A DNA stretch of 47,165 nt, taken from Bacteroidota bacterium. Its GTDB lineage: Bacteria > Bacteroidota > Bacteroidia > Flavobacteriales > Flavobacteriaceae. Below the pieces are notes generated by a model. It had not been told where the DNA came from. It made no database searches and saw only the letters and a program-made list of their open reading frames with translations. Position 1 is the first letter of the stretch. Each line of letters opens with the position of its first letter. A program made the position numbers and the translations under genes. Positions 25,541 through 36,549 of the stretch are shown here, one piece after another. The stretch lies in NCBI GenBank assembly GCA_027620655.1, contig JAQCDS010000009.1:1-47165 (forward strand), in the 5' to 3' direction.

Positions 25541-25972
25541 TTACTTTGCAAAAAGCTGATTCGGATTTTTAAAGGCCTTGAATTCTAATGCATTTCCAGA
25601 GGGATCTAGGAAAAACAAAGTCGCTTGTTCGCCCACTTCGCCTTCAAAGCGAATGTAGGGTTCAATGATAAATTGTATGCCTTTTTGTTTTAATTTTTCT
25701 GCAAAATCATGAAATGACTGCCAGGGCAAAACTACGCCAAAGTGTGGAACAGGAACTTTCTTTCCGTCCACTTCGTTACAATGGTTTTGAGTTTCATTTT
25801 TTGGCTTATAATGGATGACTAATTGGTGTCCAAATAAATTAAAATCTACCCAATGTGTACTGCTTCGCCCTTGTGGACATTCCAAAATATCGGCATAAAA
25901 TGTTCTGCATTCTTCCAAATTCCAAACTGGAATGGCGAGATGAAACGGACTTATATTTGTAAATTTTTCCAT
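25541..25972 (-). CDS. VOC family (glyoxalase/dioxygenase-like) protein
   Basis: The 143-residue product has two beta-alpha-beta-beta-beta modules of the vicinal oxygen chelate fold. These show in [21 protein letters not shown] at the start and the closing [16 protein letters not shown]. Candidate metal ligands are His11 in the first module, His in PVPHFGVV and Glu in ALEFK. Family members include glyoxalase I, dioxygenases and resistance proteins; the substrate here cannot be named. Its start overlaps the end of the pseudouridine synthase gene by 22 bases, so it is the last gene of that minus-strand cluster. Confidence 0.85.
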   Translation of the reverse strand: MEKFTNISPFHLAIPVWNLEECRTFYADILECPQGRSSTHWVDFNLFGHQLVIHYKPKNETQNHCNEVDGKKVPVPHFGVVLPWQSFHDFAEKLKQKGIQFIIEPYIRFEGEVGEQATLFFLDPSGNALEFKAFKNPNQLFAK

Positions 25973-26691
25973 GTTTTTTTAGAATTTTTTAGTAAGGAAT
26001 TTAGTGTTGTTAATTCCTCTTCAGACAGCTCTCTGTATGTTCCCAAAGAGCTTTTTAAATGGATATTCATAATTCGCGTTCGTTGAAGCGATTTTACTTC
26101 GTATCCAAGATATTCACACATTCTTCGGATTTGTCGATTTAGTCCTTGAGTTAAAACAATTTTAAAGGTTTTTTGACTTATTTTCTTAACCTTACATTGT
26201 TTTGTTGTCGTATTTAGAATAGGCACTCCGCTAGACATACGCTCAACGAATGTCTGGGAAATGGGTTTGTCTACAGAAACAATATATTCTTTTTCGTGGT
26301 GATTACTCGCTCGTAAAATTTTATTGACAATATCACCATCATCAGTCAATAAAATTAATCCTTCGCTATCTTTGTCAAGTCTTCCAATAGGGAAAATCCG
26401 AGTTGGGTAGTTTATGTAATCAATAATATTATTTTTTTCAACTCGAGTATCGGTAGTGCATACAATTCCAACAGGTTTGTTGAATGCAATATAGGTGTGT
26501 TTGACCTTGTTGTTAAAAATTTGTTCTCCATCAACTTCAACAACATCATTTGGTGCAACTTTTGTTCCCATTTCTGGGTTATTACCATTAATGGTTACAC
26601 GACCATCTTCTATAAGTTTATCGGCAACTCTTCGAGAGCAATATCCAGCTTCACTGAGATATTTATTAAGTCTTTTTAAGCTTGCTTCCAT
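25951..26691 (-). CDS. rluF: RluF-type 23S rRNA pseudouridine synthase
   Basis: The 246-residue enzyme starts at ATG 26691, giving [20 protein letters not shown]; an upstream TTG at 26706 would add five residues and is disfavoured. Residues 1-60 form an S4 RNA-binding domain. The RsuA-type catalytic domain follows, with Asp106 in [12 protein letters not shown] as nucleophile and the late [14 protein letters not shown] motif. RluF-like enzymes modify uridine in the peptidyl-transferase region of 23S rRNA, but a related RsuA/RluB-family specificity cannot be excluded. It lies between the hydrolase gene and the VOC gene, overlapping the latter. Confidence 0.87.
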   Translation of the reverse strand: MEASLKRLNKYLSEAGYCSRRVADKLIEDGRVTINGNNPEMGTKVAPNDVVEVDGEQIFNNKVKHTYIAFNKPVGIVCTTDTRVEKNNIIDYINYPTRIFPIGRLDKDSEGLILLTDDGDIVNKILRASNHHEKEYIVSVDKPISQTFVERMSSGVPILNTTTKQCKVKKISQKTFKIVLTQGLNRQIRRMCEYLGYEVKSLQRTRIMNIHLKSSLGTYRELSEEELTTLNSLLKNSKKTWKNLQI

Positions 26692-26710
26692 GGTGTAAAG
26701 GTACAAAACT

Positions 26711-27535
26711 TTAGTCCTTCAGAAAGTCAATTATATGTTCAATAACTTGTTTTCCTTTTAGACCATGACCAAGACCTTTTGTGGAAACTAACCTGCTATT
26801 TTTGAAGTTAGATTGTATTTCAATTGCATCTGAAAATGGAATCACAGGATCATTTTCATCGTGAATAATTAAACCTTTTGAATCCATATGTTTTATAAAC
26901 AGGGAAGTATTAAAATATGTGGAAGGTTGATTAAATTTTCTCTGAATACAAAGCTCTAATCCCTCTGCAATTTTAGAGTTGTAGCCCATTAGTTTTATAT
27001 AATTATTCAATATTCCAGGAAAACCAGACGGAACCCCCAAAAACACTACTTTTTCACTAAAGGTATAGTTATTGTTTTTTATAAAAAATGAAATTGCCAT
27101 ACCTCCAACAGAATGGCCAATAAAGAATTTTGGTTTAAAATTTTTTGACACAACTGTTATGAATTTCGAATACAAAATAGCATTGAAACTTGAGCTGCCA
27201 GAAGCACCATGAGCAGGTGCATCTAGTGCAACAATATTATATTCTTCTTGCTGCAGTCTTTGAATAATATTCTTCCATCTCCCAGAGTTGCTTTCCCAGC
27301 CATGTACCAATAATACCGTTTCTTTTTTTCCTTGCCAATGGTAGGTTTGAATTGGAATATGATTATAATAAAACACTTCTTTTGTTGCTTTTTCCAGAGT
27401 TGGATGAGGTACTTTTAAACGTCCTTTTAGTGGTATAGAAAATAAATTAAGTGCCAATTTTGATGCCAAAGAGGTGTTGAAAATACTTAAAAAATTTAAA
27501 CACTGACCTACAAATTTTGGAATGATCTCTTTCAT
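26711..27535 (-). CDS. alpha/beta hydrolase
   Basis: The 274-residue product shows the alpha/beta hydrolase pattern. The oxyanion-side motif is LLVHGWESNSGRW at 76-88 and the nucleophile elbow is GHSVGG with Ser142. A probable acid lies in IHDENDPVIPF near 228, and the His in GLGHGLKG near 256. The N terminus (about 1-50) is extended and moderately hydrophobic, which may favour membrane association. The substrate is unknown. The gene is 19 bases upstream of the pseudouridine synthase start and 43 bases downstream of the lipoprotein gene, all on the minus strand. Confidence 0.85.
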   Translation of the reverse strand: MKEIIPKFVGQCLNFLSIFNTSLASKLALNLFSIPLKGRLKVPHPTLEKATKEVFYYNHIPIQTYHWQGKKETVLLVHGWESNSGRWKNIIQRLQQEEYNIVALDAPAHGASGSSSFNAILYSKFITVVSKNFKPKFFIGHSVGGMAISFFIKNNNYTFSEKVVFLGVPSGFPGILNNYIKLMGYNSKIAEGLELCIQRKFNQPSTYFNTSLFIKHMDSKGLIIHDENDPVIPFSDAIEIQSNFKNSRLVSTKGLGHGLKGKQVIEHIIDFLKD

Positions 27536-27578
27536 AGAATTATTCTATTTCTAACCACAAATGATTTTTGAAATGGAA

Positions 27579-28136
27579 TTAATACCATTGAATAAAAAAA
27601 TCTTTAACTTTTGCTGATGGTGGAATTGATATAATTTCAATTTTCTTACTCATATCATAACGTAAATTTTCTGGCAATTCATTTTTATCGATAGTAAAGT
27701 AAACATTGATTTCATCAACTGAAACAATTAAATTTCTAAGTGTGTTTTGAATACTAGAAATAGTGTAATTTCTTGTTATATAACTAAAATCACACAACTT
27801 ATCAAGACCTTTTTTTGTTTTGTAACGATTGTCTAAGATTCGAACATTTTGAATTGTAGATAGCGAATCTAGAGCTTCTTTTGGGCTGAGTTCCAATAAT
27901 AACTTTTGCGTTCCTTTTTCAAAAACCTTAATGATGTTGGTGTTTCTAGTAAATTCATCACCATCTATAAATTGACTTAAAGAATCTGTTTCAAAAATAC
28001 GTTTTAAGTCTTTTACTTTTGTTGAATCATTGAGTTTTCCAACAGAGTGTTTGGTAATTAAAAAAGGATCTGGAGAAGAGTTACAAGCGGTCAAAAAAAA
28101 TGTGACTGCAAAAAAAGAAATCAGTAAATTTTTCAT
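27579..28136 (-). CDS. hypothetical lipoprotein
   Basis: The 185-residue product has a classical lipoprotein signal (MKNLLISFFAVTFFLTAC) with the lipidated Cys at 18. The mature part is hydrophilic, Lys/Asp-rich and mixed alpha/beta in pattern. I recognise no domain or catalytic motif. It should be anchored in the inner or outer membrane after Lgt processing. It sits between the HerA-like ATPase (24 bases upstream) and the hydrolase, which suggests co-expression. Confidence 0.7.
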   Translation of the reverse strand: MKNLLISFFAVTFFLTACNSSPDPFLITKHSVGKLNDSTKVKDLKRIFETDSLSQFIDGDEFTRNTNIIKVFEKGTQKLLLELSPKEALDSLSTIQNVRILDNRYKTKKGLDKLCDFSYITRNYTISSIQNTLRNLIVSVDEINVYFTIDKNELPENLRYDMSKKIEIISIPPSAKVKDFFIQWY

Positions 28137-28160
28137 GGTTAATTTAAATAGATTACAATA

Positions 28161-29651
28161 CTAAATGACTTTTTTAAGAATTCCAAATACAGCTCTTATA
28201 AATGTGGCACTAGTAAGCATTTTAACAATAGGGTTTTGTCGTTGTGATTTCGATTTTGATGATTTTCTTTGAGGTGCTTCTGTTTGTGTTTGACTAATGC
28301 TTTTAATTTTAGTTGTTAAGATTTCATAAGCACTATTTCTATCAATTAATTCGTTATATTTCAGTACTAATTTAGAGTTTTCTAAGAGAGATTTAAGCTC
28401 CACTGGATTAAGAATATCCATACGGCTTTTAGGTGCTTGCAATAACGTTGAGGTCAATGGCGTTGGTCTACCTTTATCGTCCAATGCTGTCACAAGTGCT
28501 TCTCCAATTCCCATTGAAGTGAGTGTATTTTCAATATCAAAAAATTCAGTTTCTGGATAGTTTTGTGCTGTAAGTTTAATGGCTTTTCGGTCTTTTGCGG
28601 TAAATGCTCTAAGCGAATGTTGTATTTTTAAACCCAATTGCCCCAAAACATTGTTTGGAATATCTTCAGGGTTTTGAGTCACAAAATAAACGCCAACACC
28701 TTTACTTCTTATAAGTTTGATGGTATGTTCAATTTGGTGTAATAATACCTTTGAAGCTTCACTAAAAATCAAGTGTGCTTCATCAATAAAAAGGACAAGT
28801 TTTGGTTGGCTCAAATCGCCTTCTTCAGGTAAAGTTTCATATAATTCTGCCAATAGGCTAAGCATAAATGTTGAAAACAATTTTGGCCGATCTTGAATGT
28901 CATCTAATCGAATAATATTGATATAACCCTCCTCTTTTTTATTAGTTCTTATAAGTTCATTAACATCAAAACTTTTTTCTCCAAAAAACAGGTCTGCACC
29001 TTGTTGTTCAAGTTCAATGATTTTTCTTAAAATCGAACCAGTTGATGCTTTCGAAATTCTACCATATTCATTTTGAAATTGATCTTCTTCTTCATTGGTT
29101 GCAAAATTTAAAACACTTTTAAAATCTTTTAAATCTAACAAGGGCATCTGTTGGTCATCACAGTATTTAAAAATGACGGCTACAATTCCAGCTTGTGTGT
29201 CTGTAAGATTCAAAATTCTTGAAATCAAAATAGGACCGAATTCACTTACAGTTGCTCGTAGTCGTACCCCGTTTTGTTCAGATAATGACAAAATTTCAAC
29301 TGGAAAAGATTTTGGATTGAAAGGAAGTCCAATGGCATTTTGGCGTTCATCAATTTTTAGATGCCCTGGGCTTGGTTTTGCCAAGCCATTCAAATCTCCT
29401 TTAATATCCATCAATAAAACAGGCACACCTTTTTCACTCAAATTCTCGGCTAATACCTGTAAGGTTTTTGTTTTTCCAGTTCCTGTTGCTCCTGCAATTA
29501 AACCATGTCTATTCATGGTTTTTAGGGGAACTTTGACAAAGCAATTTGTTAGAGTTTCAGTGTTAAGCGTTGCAGCTCCTAGAGTAATAGACTCACCCTT
29601 AAAAGTATACCCATCAATAATGTGTTTGAAAAAATCGTTTTTTGAAGTCAT
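28161..29651 (-). CDS. HerA-like ATPase (DUF853/YjgR family)
   Basis: The 496-residue P-loop ATPase has Walker A GATGTGKT at 54-61 and Walker B KLVLFIDEAH near 285-294. The SKGVGVYFVTQNPEDIPNNVLGQLG segment is seen in HerA/FtsK-type motors. The short C-terminal tail is Lys/Ser/Gln-rich and probably disordered, followed by a hydrophobic end. YjgR relatives are conserved but poorly understood; a DNA-translocating role is inferred from HerA only. It is the first gene of a minus-strand cluster and is divergent from queE. No nuclease such as NurA lies beside it. Confidence 0.82.
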   Translation of the reverse strand: MTSKNDFFKHIIDGYTFKGESITLGAATLNTETLTNCFVKVPLKTMNRHGLIAGATGTGKTKTLQVLAENLSEKGVPVLLMDIKGDLNGLAKPSPGHLKIDERQNAIGLPFNPKSFPVEILSLSEQNGVRLRATVSEFGPILISRILNLTDTQAGIVAVIFKYCDDQQMPLLDLKDFKSVLNFATNEEEDQFQNEYGRISKASTGSILRKIIELEQQGADLFFGEKSFDVNELIRTNKKEEGYINIIRLDDIQDRPKLFSTFMLSLLAELYETLPEEGDLSQPKLVLFIDEAHLIFSEASKVLLHQIEHTIKLIRSKGVGVYFVTQNPEDIPNNVLGQLGLKIQHSLRAFTAKDRKAIKLTAQNYPETEFFDIENTLTSMGIGEALVTALDDKGRPTPLTSTLLQAPKSRMDILNPVELKSLLENSKLVLKYNELIDRNSAYEILTTKIKSISQTQTEAPQRKSSKSKSQRQNPIVKMLTSATFIRAVFGILKKVI

Positions 29652-29712
29652 AACAAAGTAGGTTTTGGTAAAAATAAATGAAGTTTTCTTACTTTAACAA
29701 AAATCTGTAAAC

Positions 29713-29720
29713 TATTTTTG
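29713..29720 (+). promoter_or_regulatory. -7 promoter element very close to the queE start
   Basis: TATTTTTG matches TAnnTTTG exactly and ends only six bases before the queE ATG at 29727. If used, transcription would begin within a few bases of the start codon, giving a nearly leaderless mRNA. No clear -33 TTTG is visible. Confidence 0.45.
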
Positions 29721-29726
29721 CATTCT

Positions 29727-30359
29727 ATGTTAAAATCTGAAATTCAAAAGCGGGTTGATAACGGTGAAATGCTTCCTCTTATGGAAGCTTTTTATACCAT
29801 TCAAGGCGAGGGCTATCACAAAGGGACAGCGTCCTATTTTATTCGTATAGGTGGATGCGATGTGGGTTGCCATTGGTGCGATGTAAAAGAAAGTTGGAAT
29901 GCCGAAACTCATCCGCCAACTTCAATTAAATCTATAGCGACTCAAGCGGCAGAATTTAGCGATACCATTGTGGTAACTGGCGGTGAGCCATTGATGTGGG
30001 ATATGAATCCACTAACCGATTTATTAAAACAAAATAACCTCAAAACACATATTGAAACTTCTGGTGCTTATCCGTTATCGGGGCATTGGGATTGGATTTG
30101 TCTTTCACCAAAAAAGCGAATGCTTCCAAAGGACGAAGTCTATTCCAAGGCAAATGAGCTAAAAGTCATAGTATATAACAAAGACGATTTTAAATTTGCA
30201 GAAGAACAAGCCAAAAAAGTATCGAAAGATTGTATTTTATATCTACAGCCCGAGTGGAGTGTTCGAGAAAAAATAACTCCTTTTATTGTAAAATACGTTA
30301 TGAATCATCCAAAATGGAAGATTTCTCTTCAAACGCACAAGTATTTAAACATTCCTTAA
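29727..30359 (+). CDS. queE: 7-carboxy-7-deazaguanine synthase
   Basis: The 210-residue radical SAM enzyme has the cluster-binding Cys44, Cys48 and Cys51 in GGCDVGCHWCDVK (CX3CX2C). TIQGEGYHKGT precedes the cluster, and VVTGGEPLMW is the glycine-rich SAM site. QueE converts 6-carboxytetrahydropterin to 7-carboxy-7-deazaguanine in the queuosine pathway. The start is ATG 29727; the in-frame TTG at 29718 lies inside the -7 element and is rejected. FolE, which makes the pathway's first intermediate, is also in this window at 42238. Confidence 0.94.
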   Translation: MLKSEIQKRVDNGEMLPLMEAFYTIQGEGYHKGTASYFIRIGGCDVGCHWCDVKESWNAETHPPTSIKSIATQAAEFSDTIVVTGGEPLMWDMNPLTDLLKQNNLKTHIETSGAYPLSGHWDWICLSPKKRMLPKDEVYSKANELKVIVYNKDDFKFAEEQAKKVSKDCILYLQPEWSVREKITPFIVKYVMNHPKWKISLQTHKYLNIP

Positions 30360-30481
30360 CTATTTTCTTCTAAATTCTTACATATTAAAATATAAACTCT
30401 ATTTTTATGTTGATTTAGTTTCGGTTTAATCAATTTTTAATCAATATTTGTTTAAATATATAATTAATTTATCATTTTATG

Positions 30482-30512
30482 TTTACAATATGAAACTTTA
30501 AAATCATATTTG
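30482..30512 (+). promoter_or_regulatory. predicted promoter of asnB
   Basis: TTTA (30482-30485), a 19-base spacer and CATATTTG (30505-30512) each differ by one base from the TTTG and TAnnTTTG elements. The asnB ATG follows 24 bases later. Confidence 0.45.
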
Positions 30513-30536
30513 CATATAATTTTTAAACAAGATATC

Positions 30537-32204
30537 ATGTGTGGCATTGTATGTGCATTCGATTTGAAACAAAATAGTGAGGATTTAAGACCTCAAATAC
30601 TAGAAATGTCTAAAAGAATTAGGCATCGTGGTCCAGATTGGAGTGGAATTTTTGATAATGAAAAAGCGATAATGGCACACGAGCGCCTCGCTATTGTTGA
30701 TCCTGCTTCAGGTAAACAACCTTTGTTTAGCCCAGATAAACAATTAGTTTTAGCAGTTAATGGTGAAATTTATAATCACAGAGCGCTAAGAAAACAATTT
30801 GAATCAACTTATGATTTTCAAACACAGAGTGATTGTGAAATCATACTTGCACTCTACAAAGAAAAAGGAGTTGATTTTGTAGATGATCTAAATGGTATTT
30901 TTGGATTTGCTATTTATGATGTTGAAGAAGACACCTATTTCATTGCACGTGATCATATGGGAATTATTCCATTGTATATTGGATGGGATCAAAATGGAAC
31001 ATTTTATGTCGCTTCTGAACTAAAAGCCTTAGAGCCTGTATGTACAAAGATTGAGTTATTTCCCCCCGGTCATTATTTCCACAGTAAAGATGGTAAATTT
31101 GTACAGTGGTACAAAAGAGATTGGAAAGCATACGATGCTGTAAAAGACAACGAAACGAGTATTCAAGAAATCAAGGAAGCATTGGAGGCTGCTGTTCATA
31201 GACAACTCATGAGTGATGTACCATACGGTGTATTACTATCAGGTGGTTTGGATTCTTCAGTCACCTCTGCCATTGCAAAAAAATATACCCAAAAGAGAGT
31301 AGAATCTGGAGATACTGAATATGCTTGGTGGCCACAATTGCATTCATTTTCTGTTGGATTAGAAGGTTCTCCAGATTTGGCTGCAGCACAAAAAGTAGCC
31401 AATCATATTGGCACGGTGCACCACGAAATTAAATTTACAATTCAAGAAGGATTAGATGCCATCAAAGATGTAATATACAACCTCGAAACCTATGATACGA
31501 CCACTATTCGTGCAAGTACGCCAATGTATCTAATGGCAAGAGTGATCAAATCTATGGGCATAAAAATGGTGCTTTCTGGTGAAGGTGCTGATGAGCTTTT
31601 TGGAGGCTATTTGTATTTTCATAAAGCACCAAATGCGAAAGAATTTCATCAAGAAACAGTCCGAAAGTTAGACAAACTTCACATGTATGATTGTATGCGT
31701 GCCAACAAAAGTTTGGCGGCCTGGGGCATTGAAGGACGAGTTCCATTTTTGGACAAAGAATTTATGGATGTCGCCATGCGAATTAACCCACAAGATAAAA
31801 TGATAAATGGCGAACGTATGGAGAAATGGGTGGTAAGAAAAGCTTTTGAAGATATGTTGCCAGAAAGTGTTGCTTGGAGACAAAAAGAGCAGTTCAGTGA
31901 TGGTGTGGGCTACAGTTGGATTGATACCTTAAAAGAAATTGTTGAAAAAGAAGTTTCTGATGAACAAATGAAAAATGCACATTTTAGATTTCCTGTTCAA
32001 ACCCCACTGAATAAAGAAGAGTTTTATTACAGAACAATTTTTGAATCACATTTTCCAAGCGAAGCAGCAGCGCTATGTGTGCCACAAGAACCAAGCGTTG
32101 CATGCAGTACTAAAATAGCGTTGGAGTGGGATGAAGCGTTTAAAAATTTAAATGATCCAAGCGGAAGAGCAGTTGCCAAGGTTCATGATAAAGCATATAC
32201 CTAA
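30537..32204 (+). CDS. asnB: asparagine synthetase B (glutamine-hydrolysing)
   Basis: The 555-residue enzyme must start at ATG 30537, because Cys2 (MCGIVCAF) is the catalytic N-terminal nucleophile of the glutaminase domain; an earlier in-frame TTG would mask it. The glutaminase half (about 1-200) includes RHRGPDWSG and AVNGEIYNH. The synthetase half has the pyrophosphate loop SGGLDSS at 235-241 and LSGEGADELFGGY. It makes asparagine from aspartate, ATP and glutamine. It appears to be a single-gene transcript with its own promoter-like sequence upstream and a hairpin downstream. Confidence 0.95.
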   Translation: MCGIVCAFDLKQNSEDLRPQILEMSKRIRHRGPDWSGIFDNEKAIMAHERLAIVDPASGKQPLFSPDKQLVLAVNGEIYNHRALRKQFESTYDFQTQSDCEIILALYKEKGVDFVDDLNGIFGFAIYDVEEDTYFIARDHMGIIPLYIGWDQNGTFYVASELKALEPVCTKIELFPPGHYFHSKDGKFVQWYKRDWKAYDAVKDNETSIQEIKEALEAAVHRQLMSDVPYGVLLSGGLDSSVTSAIAKKYTQKRVESGDTEYAWWPQLHSFSVGLEGSPDLAAAQKVANHIGTVHHEIKFTIQEGLDAIKDVIYNLETYDTTTIRASTPMYLMARVIKSMGIKMVLSGEGADELFGGYLYFHKAPNAKEFHQETVRKLDKLHMYDCMRANKSLAAWGIEGRVPFLDKEFMDVAMRINPQDKMINGERMEKWVVRKAFEDMLPESVAWRQKEQFSDGVGYSWIDTLKEIVEKEVSDEQMKNAHFRFPVQTPLNKEEFYYRTIFESHFPSEAAALCVPQEPSVACSTKIALEWDEAFKNLNDPSGRAVAKVHDKAYT

Positions 32205-32209
32205 AAAAA

Positions 32210-32255
32210 TAGACTCAAAATAAAAGAGTCTAAGCCTTTATTTTTATTTTTTGAT
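32210..32255 (+). terminator. probable asnB terminator
   Basis: A 7-bp stem (TAGACTC with GAGTCTA) and an A-rich loop precede an interrupted T-rich tract. The T-tract does not start directly after the stem, so it is weaker than the others here. Confidence 0.45.
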
Positions 32256-32373
32256 TTTAAGTATTTTGTTTAAAAATCAAAAATTGAATTTAAGGGCTTT
32301 TTCATGGCTTTTAAGCTACTTTTTCAAAATACATGAATTGTTAATAATTTAAGCTAAATTCCCTTAAATACAC

Positions 32374-32404
32374 TTTAAAATCGTTGCTCTAATATTTATA
32401 TTTG
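32374..32404 (+). promoter_or_regulatory. predicted promoter of gyrB
   Basis: TTTA (32374-32377), a 19-base spacer and a perfect TATATTTG (32397-32404) lie 48 bases before the gyrB ATG. Confidence 0.55.
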
Positions 32405-32419
32405 TTAGGCGCGCAATAA

Positions 32420-34393
<1,974 letters not shown>

Positions 34394-34421
34394 TTCACGT
34401 TTTAGTACTAAATCAAATAAT

Positions 34422-35438
34422 ATGAAAATTTACAAGCTTATAATAATTGCTTTATGTGTTATAAGCACAAAAGCTATAGCGCAACAAAATATAAATGAAT
34501 TACTTGCAGCAGGAGTTGCTGATACTCAACGCTTTGCAGAGAGTTATATTGCCCCCGCTTCAGAAGGTTTGGTCTATGCCATTTCGAATGGATGGTTCAA
34601 CAATGCCAAATCTCTTCGAAGATTTGGCTTTGAAATTTCCATTGTTGGAAATACGAACTTTGTTGATGATAATAGAACATCCTTTAAAATGGTTGCTTCT
34701 GATTACGAAAATATTAGGTTTCAGGATAATAGCCCTAGTAAGAACGTGCCTACAGTTTTTGGAAATTCAGAGAGTCAGACCGTGGTTTTGACCTATGATG
34801 ACCCAATTTTTGGAAACCAAGAAATAGAAGTTTCACTTCCGGGTGGGATTGGATCTTCAGAAGCAAATCTTATTCCTACAGCTTTTATACAGGCAAGTTT
34901 TTCGCCTCTAAAAGGGACTCAAATAAAAGCACGACTTATACCAAAGCTAAATTTTAGCGATGCAAGTCTAAATGCTTTTGGTGTTGGAATTCAACAAGAT
35001 CTTTTGTCGTGGCTTCCTGGCAAAAAAGTATTGCCAGTTGCAGTTTCTGGAGTTATTGCTTATACCAATTTAAAAAGTGAATATGATTTTACCGCTACAA
35101 ATGTCGTAGAGGGCGAAAATCAACAAATGACACTAGATGTAAATTCAATGCTTTATCAATTGGTTGTTGGAACAAAATTAAAAATTATTAATTTTTATGG
35201 TGCTTTAGGCTATGTAAGTGGAACCACAAAAACCAAATTATTAGGAACATACAAAATTGTAGGTAACAATAATACAATCTCCGAAGAAATTGTAAATCCA
35301 ATCTCAATAAAAAATAAAGTATCAGGGTTGCGTACTACTCTTGGTGCAAATTTAAAACTAGGTTTTTTTGGTATCAATGCAGACTATACCTTTGCAGAGT
35401 ATAACAGCGCATCACTAGGGGTTAATATTGGTTTCTAA
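34422..35438 (+). CDS. DUF6588-like outer membrane beta-barrel protein
   Basis: The 338-residue product starts at ATG 34422 with a signal peptide ending near KAIAQQ; a longer frame reaches back into gyrB and is rejected. The early NELLAAGVADTQRFAESYIAPASEGLVYAISNGWFNNA segment and several alternating hydrophobic strands fit the uncharacterised DUF6588 family. The protein ends in a C-terminal Phe (SLGVNIGF). All this suggests an outer membrane beta-barrel. Its role is unknown. It sits between gyrB and mdh on the same strand, with 28- and 35-base gaps, and may be co-transcribed with them. Confidence 0.7.
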   Translation: MKIYKLIIIALCVISTKAIAQQNINELLAAGVADTQRFAESYIAPASEGLVYAISNGWFNNAKSLRRFGFEISIVGNTNFVDDNRTSFKMVASDYENIRFQDNSPSKNVPTVFGNSESQTVVLTYDDPIFGNQEIEVSLPGGIGSSEANLIPTAFIQASFSPLKGTQIKARLIPKLNFSDASLNAFGVGIQQDLLSWLPGKKVLPVAVSGVIAYTNLKSEYDFTATNVVEGENQQMTLDVNSMLYQLVVGTKLKIINFYGALGYVSGTTKTKLLGTYKIVGNNNTISEEIVNPISIKNKVSGLRTTLGANLKLGFFGINADYTFAEYNSASLGVNIGF

Positions 35439-35473
35439 ATAATTAAAATTTTAAAAATTAAAACACATAAACA

Positions 35474-36400
35474 ATGAAAATAACTGTTGTAGGTGCAGGT
35501 GCTGTAGGAGCAAGTTGCGCCGAATATATTGCCATTAAAAACTTTGCTTCTGAAGTTGTATTACTAGACATTAAGGAAGGATACGCCGAAGGAAAAGCAA
35601 TGGATTTGATGCAATGTGCATCCTTGAATGGATTTGACACAAAAATAACAGGCTCTACAAACGATTACTCCAAAACTGCTGGAAGCCATATTTGCGTTAT
35701 CACATCTGGTATTCCAAGAAAACCAGGAATGACTAGAGAAGAATTGATTGGAATAAATGCAGGAATTGTAAAAACAGTTTCTGAAAATCTCGTCAAACAC
35801 TCTCCAGAAACGGTACTTATTGTTGTTAGTAACCCAATGGATACGATGACCTATTTGGCACATCAAGTTACAGGATTACCAAAGCACAAAATTATTGGAA
35901 TGGGAGGGGCTCTAGATTCTGCTCGATTCAAATATAGATTAGCAGAAGCTCTAGAAGCACCCATAAGCGATGTTGATGGAATGGTAATTGGAGGCCATAG
36001 CGATGTTGGTATGGTACCTCTAATTTCACATGCTACAAGAAACGGTATTAAAGTTTCTGAATTTATTTCACAAGAACGATTAGAACAAGTAAAAGAAGAC
36101 ACAAAAGTAGGAGGGGCTACGCTTACCAAACTTTTGGGAACTTCGGCATGGTATGCACCAGGCGCTGCAGTAAGTGGATTAGTACTGGCCATTGCATGCG
36201 ATCAGAAGAAAATATTTCCATGTTCAACTTTACTCAATGGCGAATATGGTTTGAGTGATTTATGTATTGGGGTGCCAGTTGTTCTTGGCGCTAATGGTAT
36301 TGAAAAAATTGTAGAAATAGAATTGAGTACCGCCGAAAAAGAGCATCTTCAACAAAGTGCTGAGGGTGTAAAAAAGACCAATGGTCTTCTAAATTTGTAA
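35474..36400 (+). CDS. mdh: malate dehydrogenase
   Basis: The 308-residue NAD-dependent enzyme has the Rossmann motif VGAGAVG at 6-12 and the substrate-binding loop GIPRKPGMTREELIGIN. VSNPMDTMTYLA and the catalytic-His segment GGHSDVGMVP follow. The length and motifs place it in the LDH-like malate dehydrogenase group common in Bacteroidota. It interconverts malate and oxaloacetate in the TCA cycle. A strong terminator follows at 36433. Confidence 0.95.
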   Translation: MKITVVGAGAVGASCAEYIAIKNFASEVVLLDIKEGYAEGKAMDLMQCASLNGFDTKITGSTNDYSKTAGSHICVITSGIPRKPGMTREELIGINAGIVKTVSENLVKHSPETVLIVVSNPMDTMTYLAHQVTGLPKHKIIGMGGALDSARFKYRLAEALEAPISDVDGMVIGGHSDVGMVPLISHATRNGIKVSEFISQERLEQVKEDTKVGGATLTKLLGTSAWYAPGAAVSGLVLAIACDQKKIFPCSTLLNGEYGLSDLCIGVPVVLGANGIEKIVEIELSTAEKEHLQQSAEGVKKTNGLLNL

Positions 36401-36432
36401 GTCTTTGAAGAATATTAAAAAGCAAAAAATAG

Positions 36433-36462
36433 AAAGCATCACAATTTTGTGGTGCTTTTTTT
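36433..36462 (+). terminator. mdh terminator
   Basis: A 12-bp stem (AAAGCATCACAA with TTGTGGTGCTTT, one G-T pair) has a two-base loop and runs into a T-tract. It separates mdh from secDF. Confidence 0.8.
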
Positions 36463-36479
36463 ATTAAAATAAAAAATCT

Positions 36480-36511
36480 ATTGGCAAATCACTTCGTAAA
36501 TCATATATTTG
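36480..36511 (+). promoter_or_regulatory. predicted promoter of secDF
   Basis: ATTG (36480-36483), a 20-base spacer and a perfect TATATTTG (36504-36511) sit just after the mdh terminator and 38 bases before the secDF ATG. Confidence 0.6.
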
Positions 36512-36549
36512 CTCGTTTACAAAAATAAAGCAGAACAAAACAATTCAAA

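Noticed and set aside
29652-29726. preQ1 riboswitch before queE
   Set aside because: Only 75 bases separate the divergent genes, the predicted leader is near zero and no preQ1 motif is seen.
32248-32283. Second hairpin downstream of asnB (TTTTTGATTTT with AAAATCAAAAA)
   Set aside because: It is almost pure A/T with a 14-base loop, which is expected by chance in such DNA and too weak to call.
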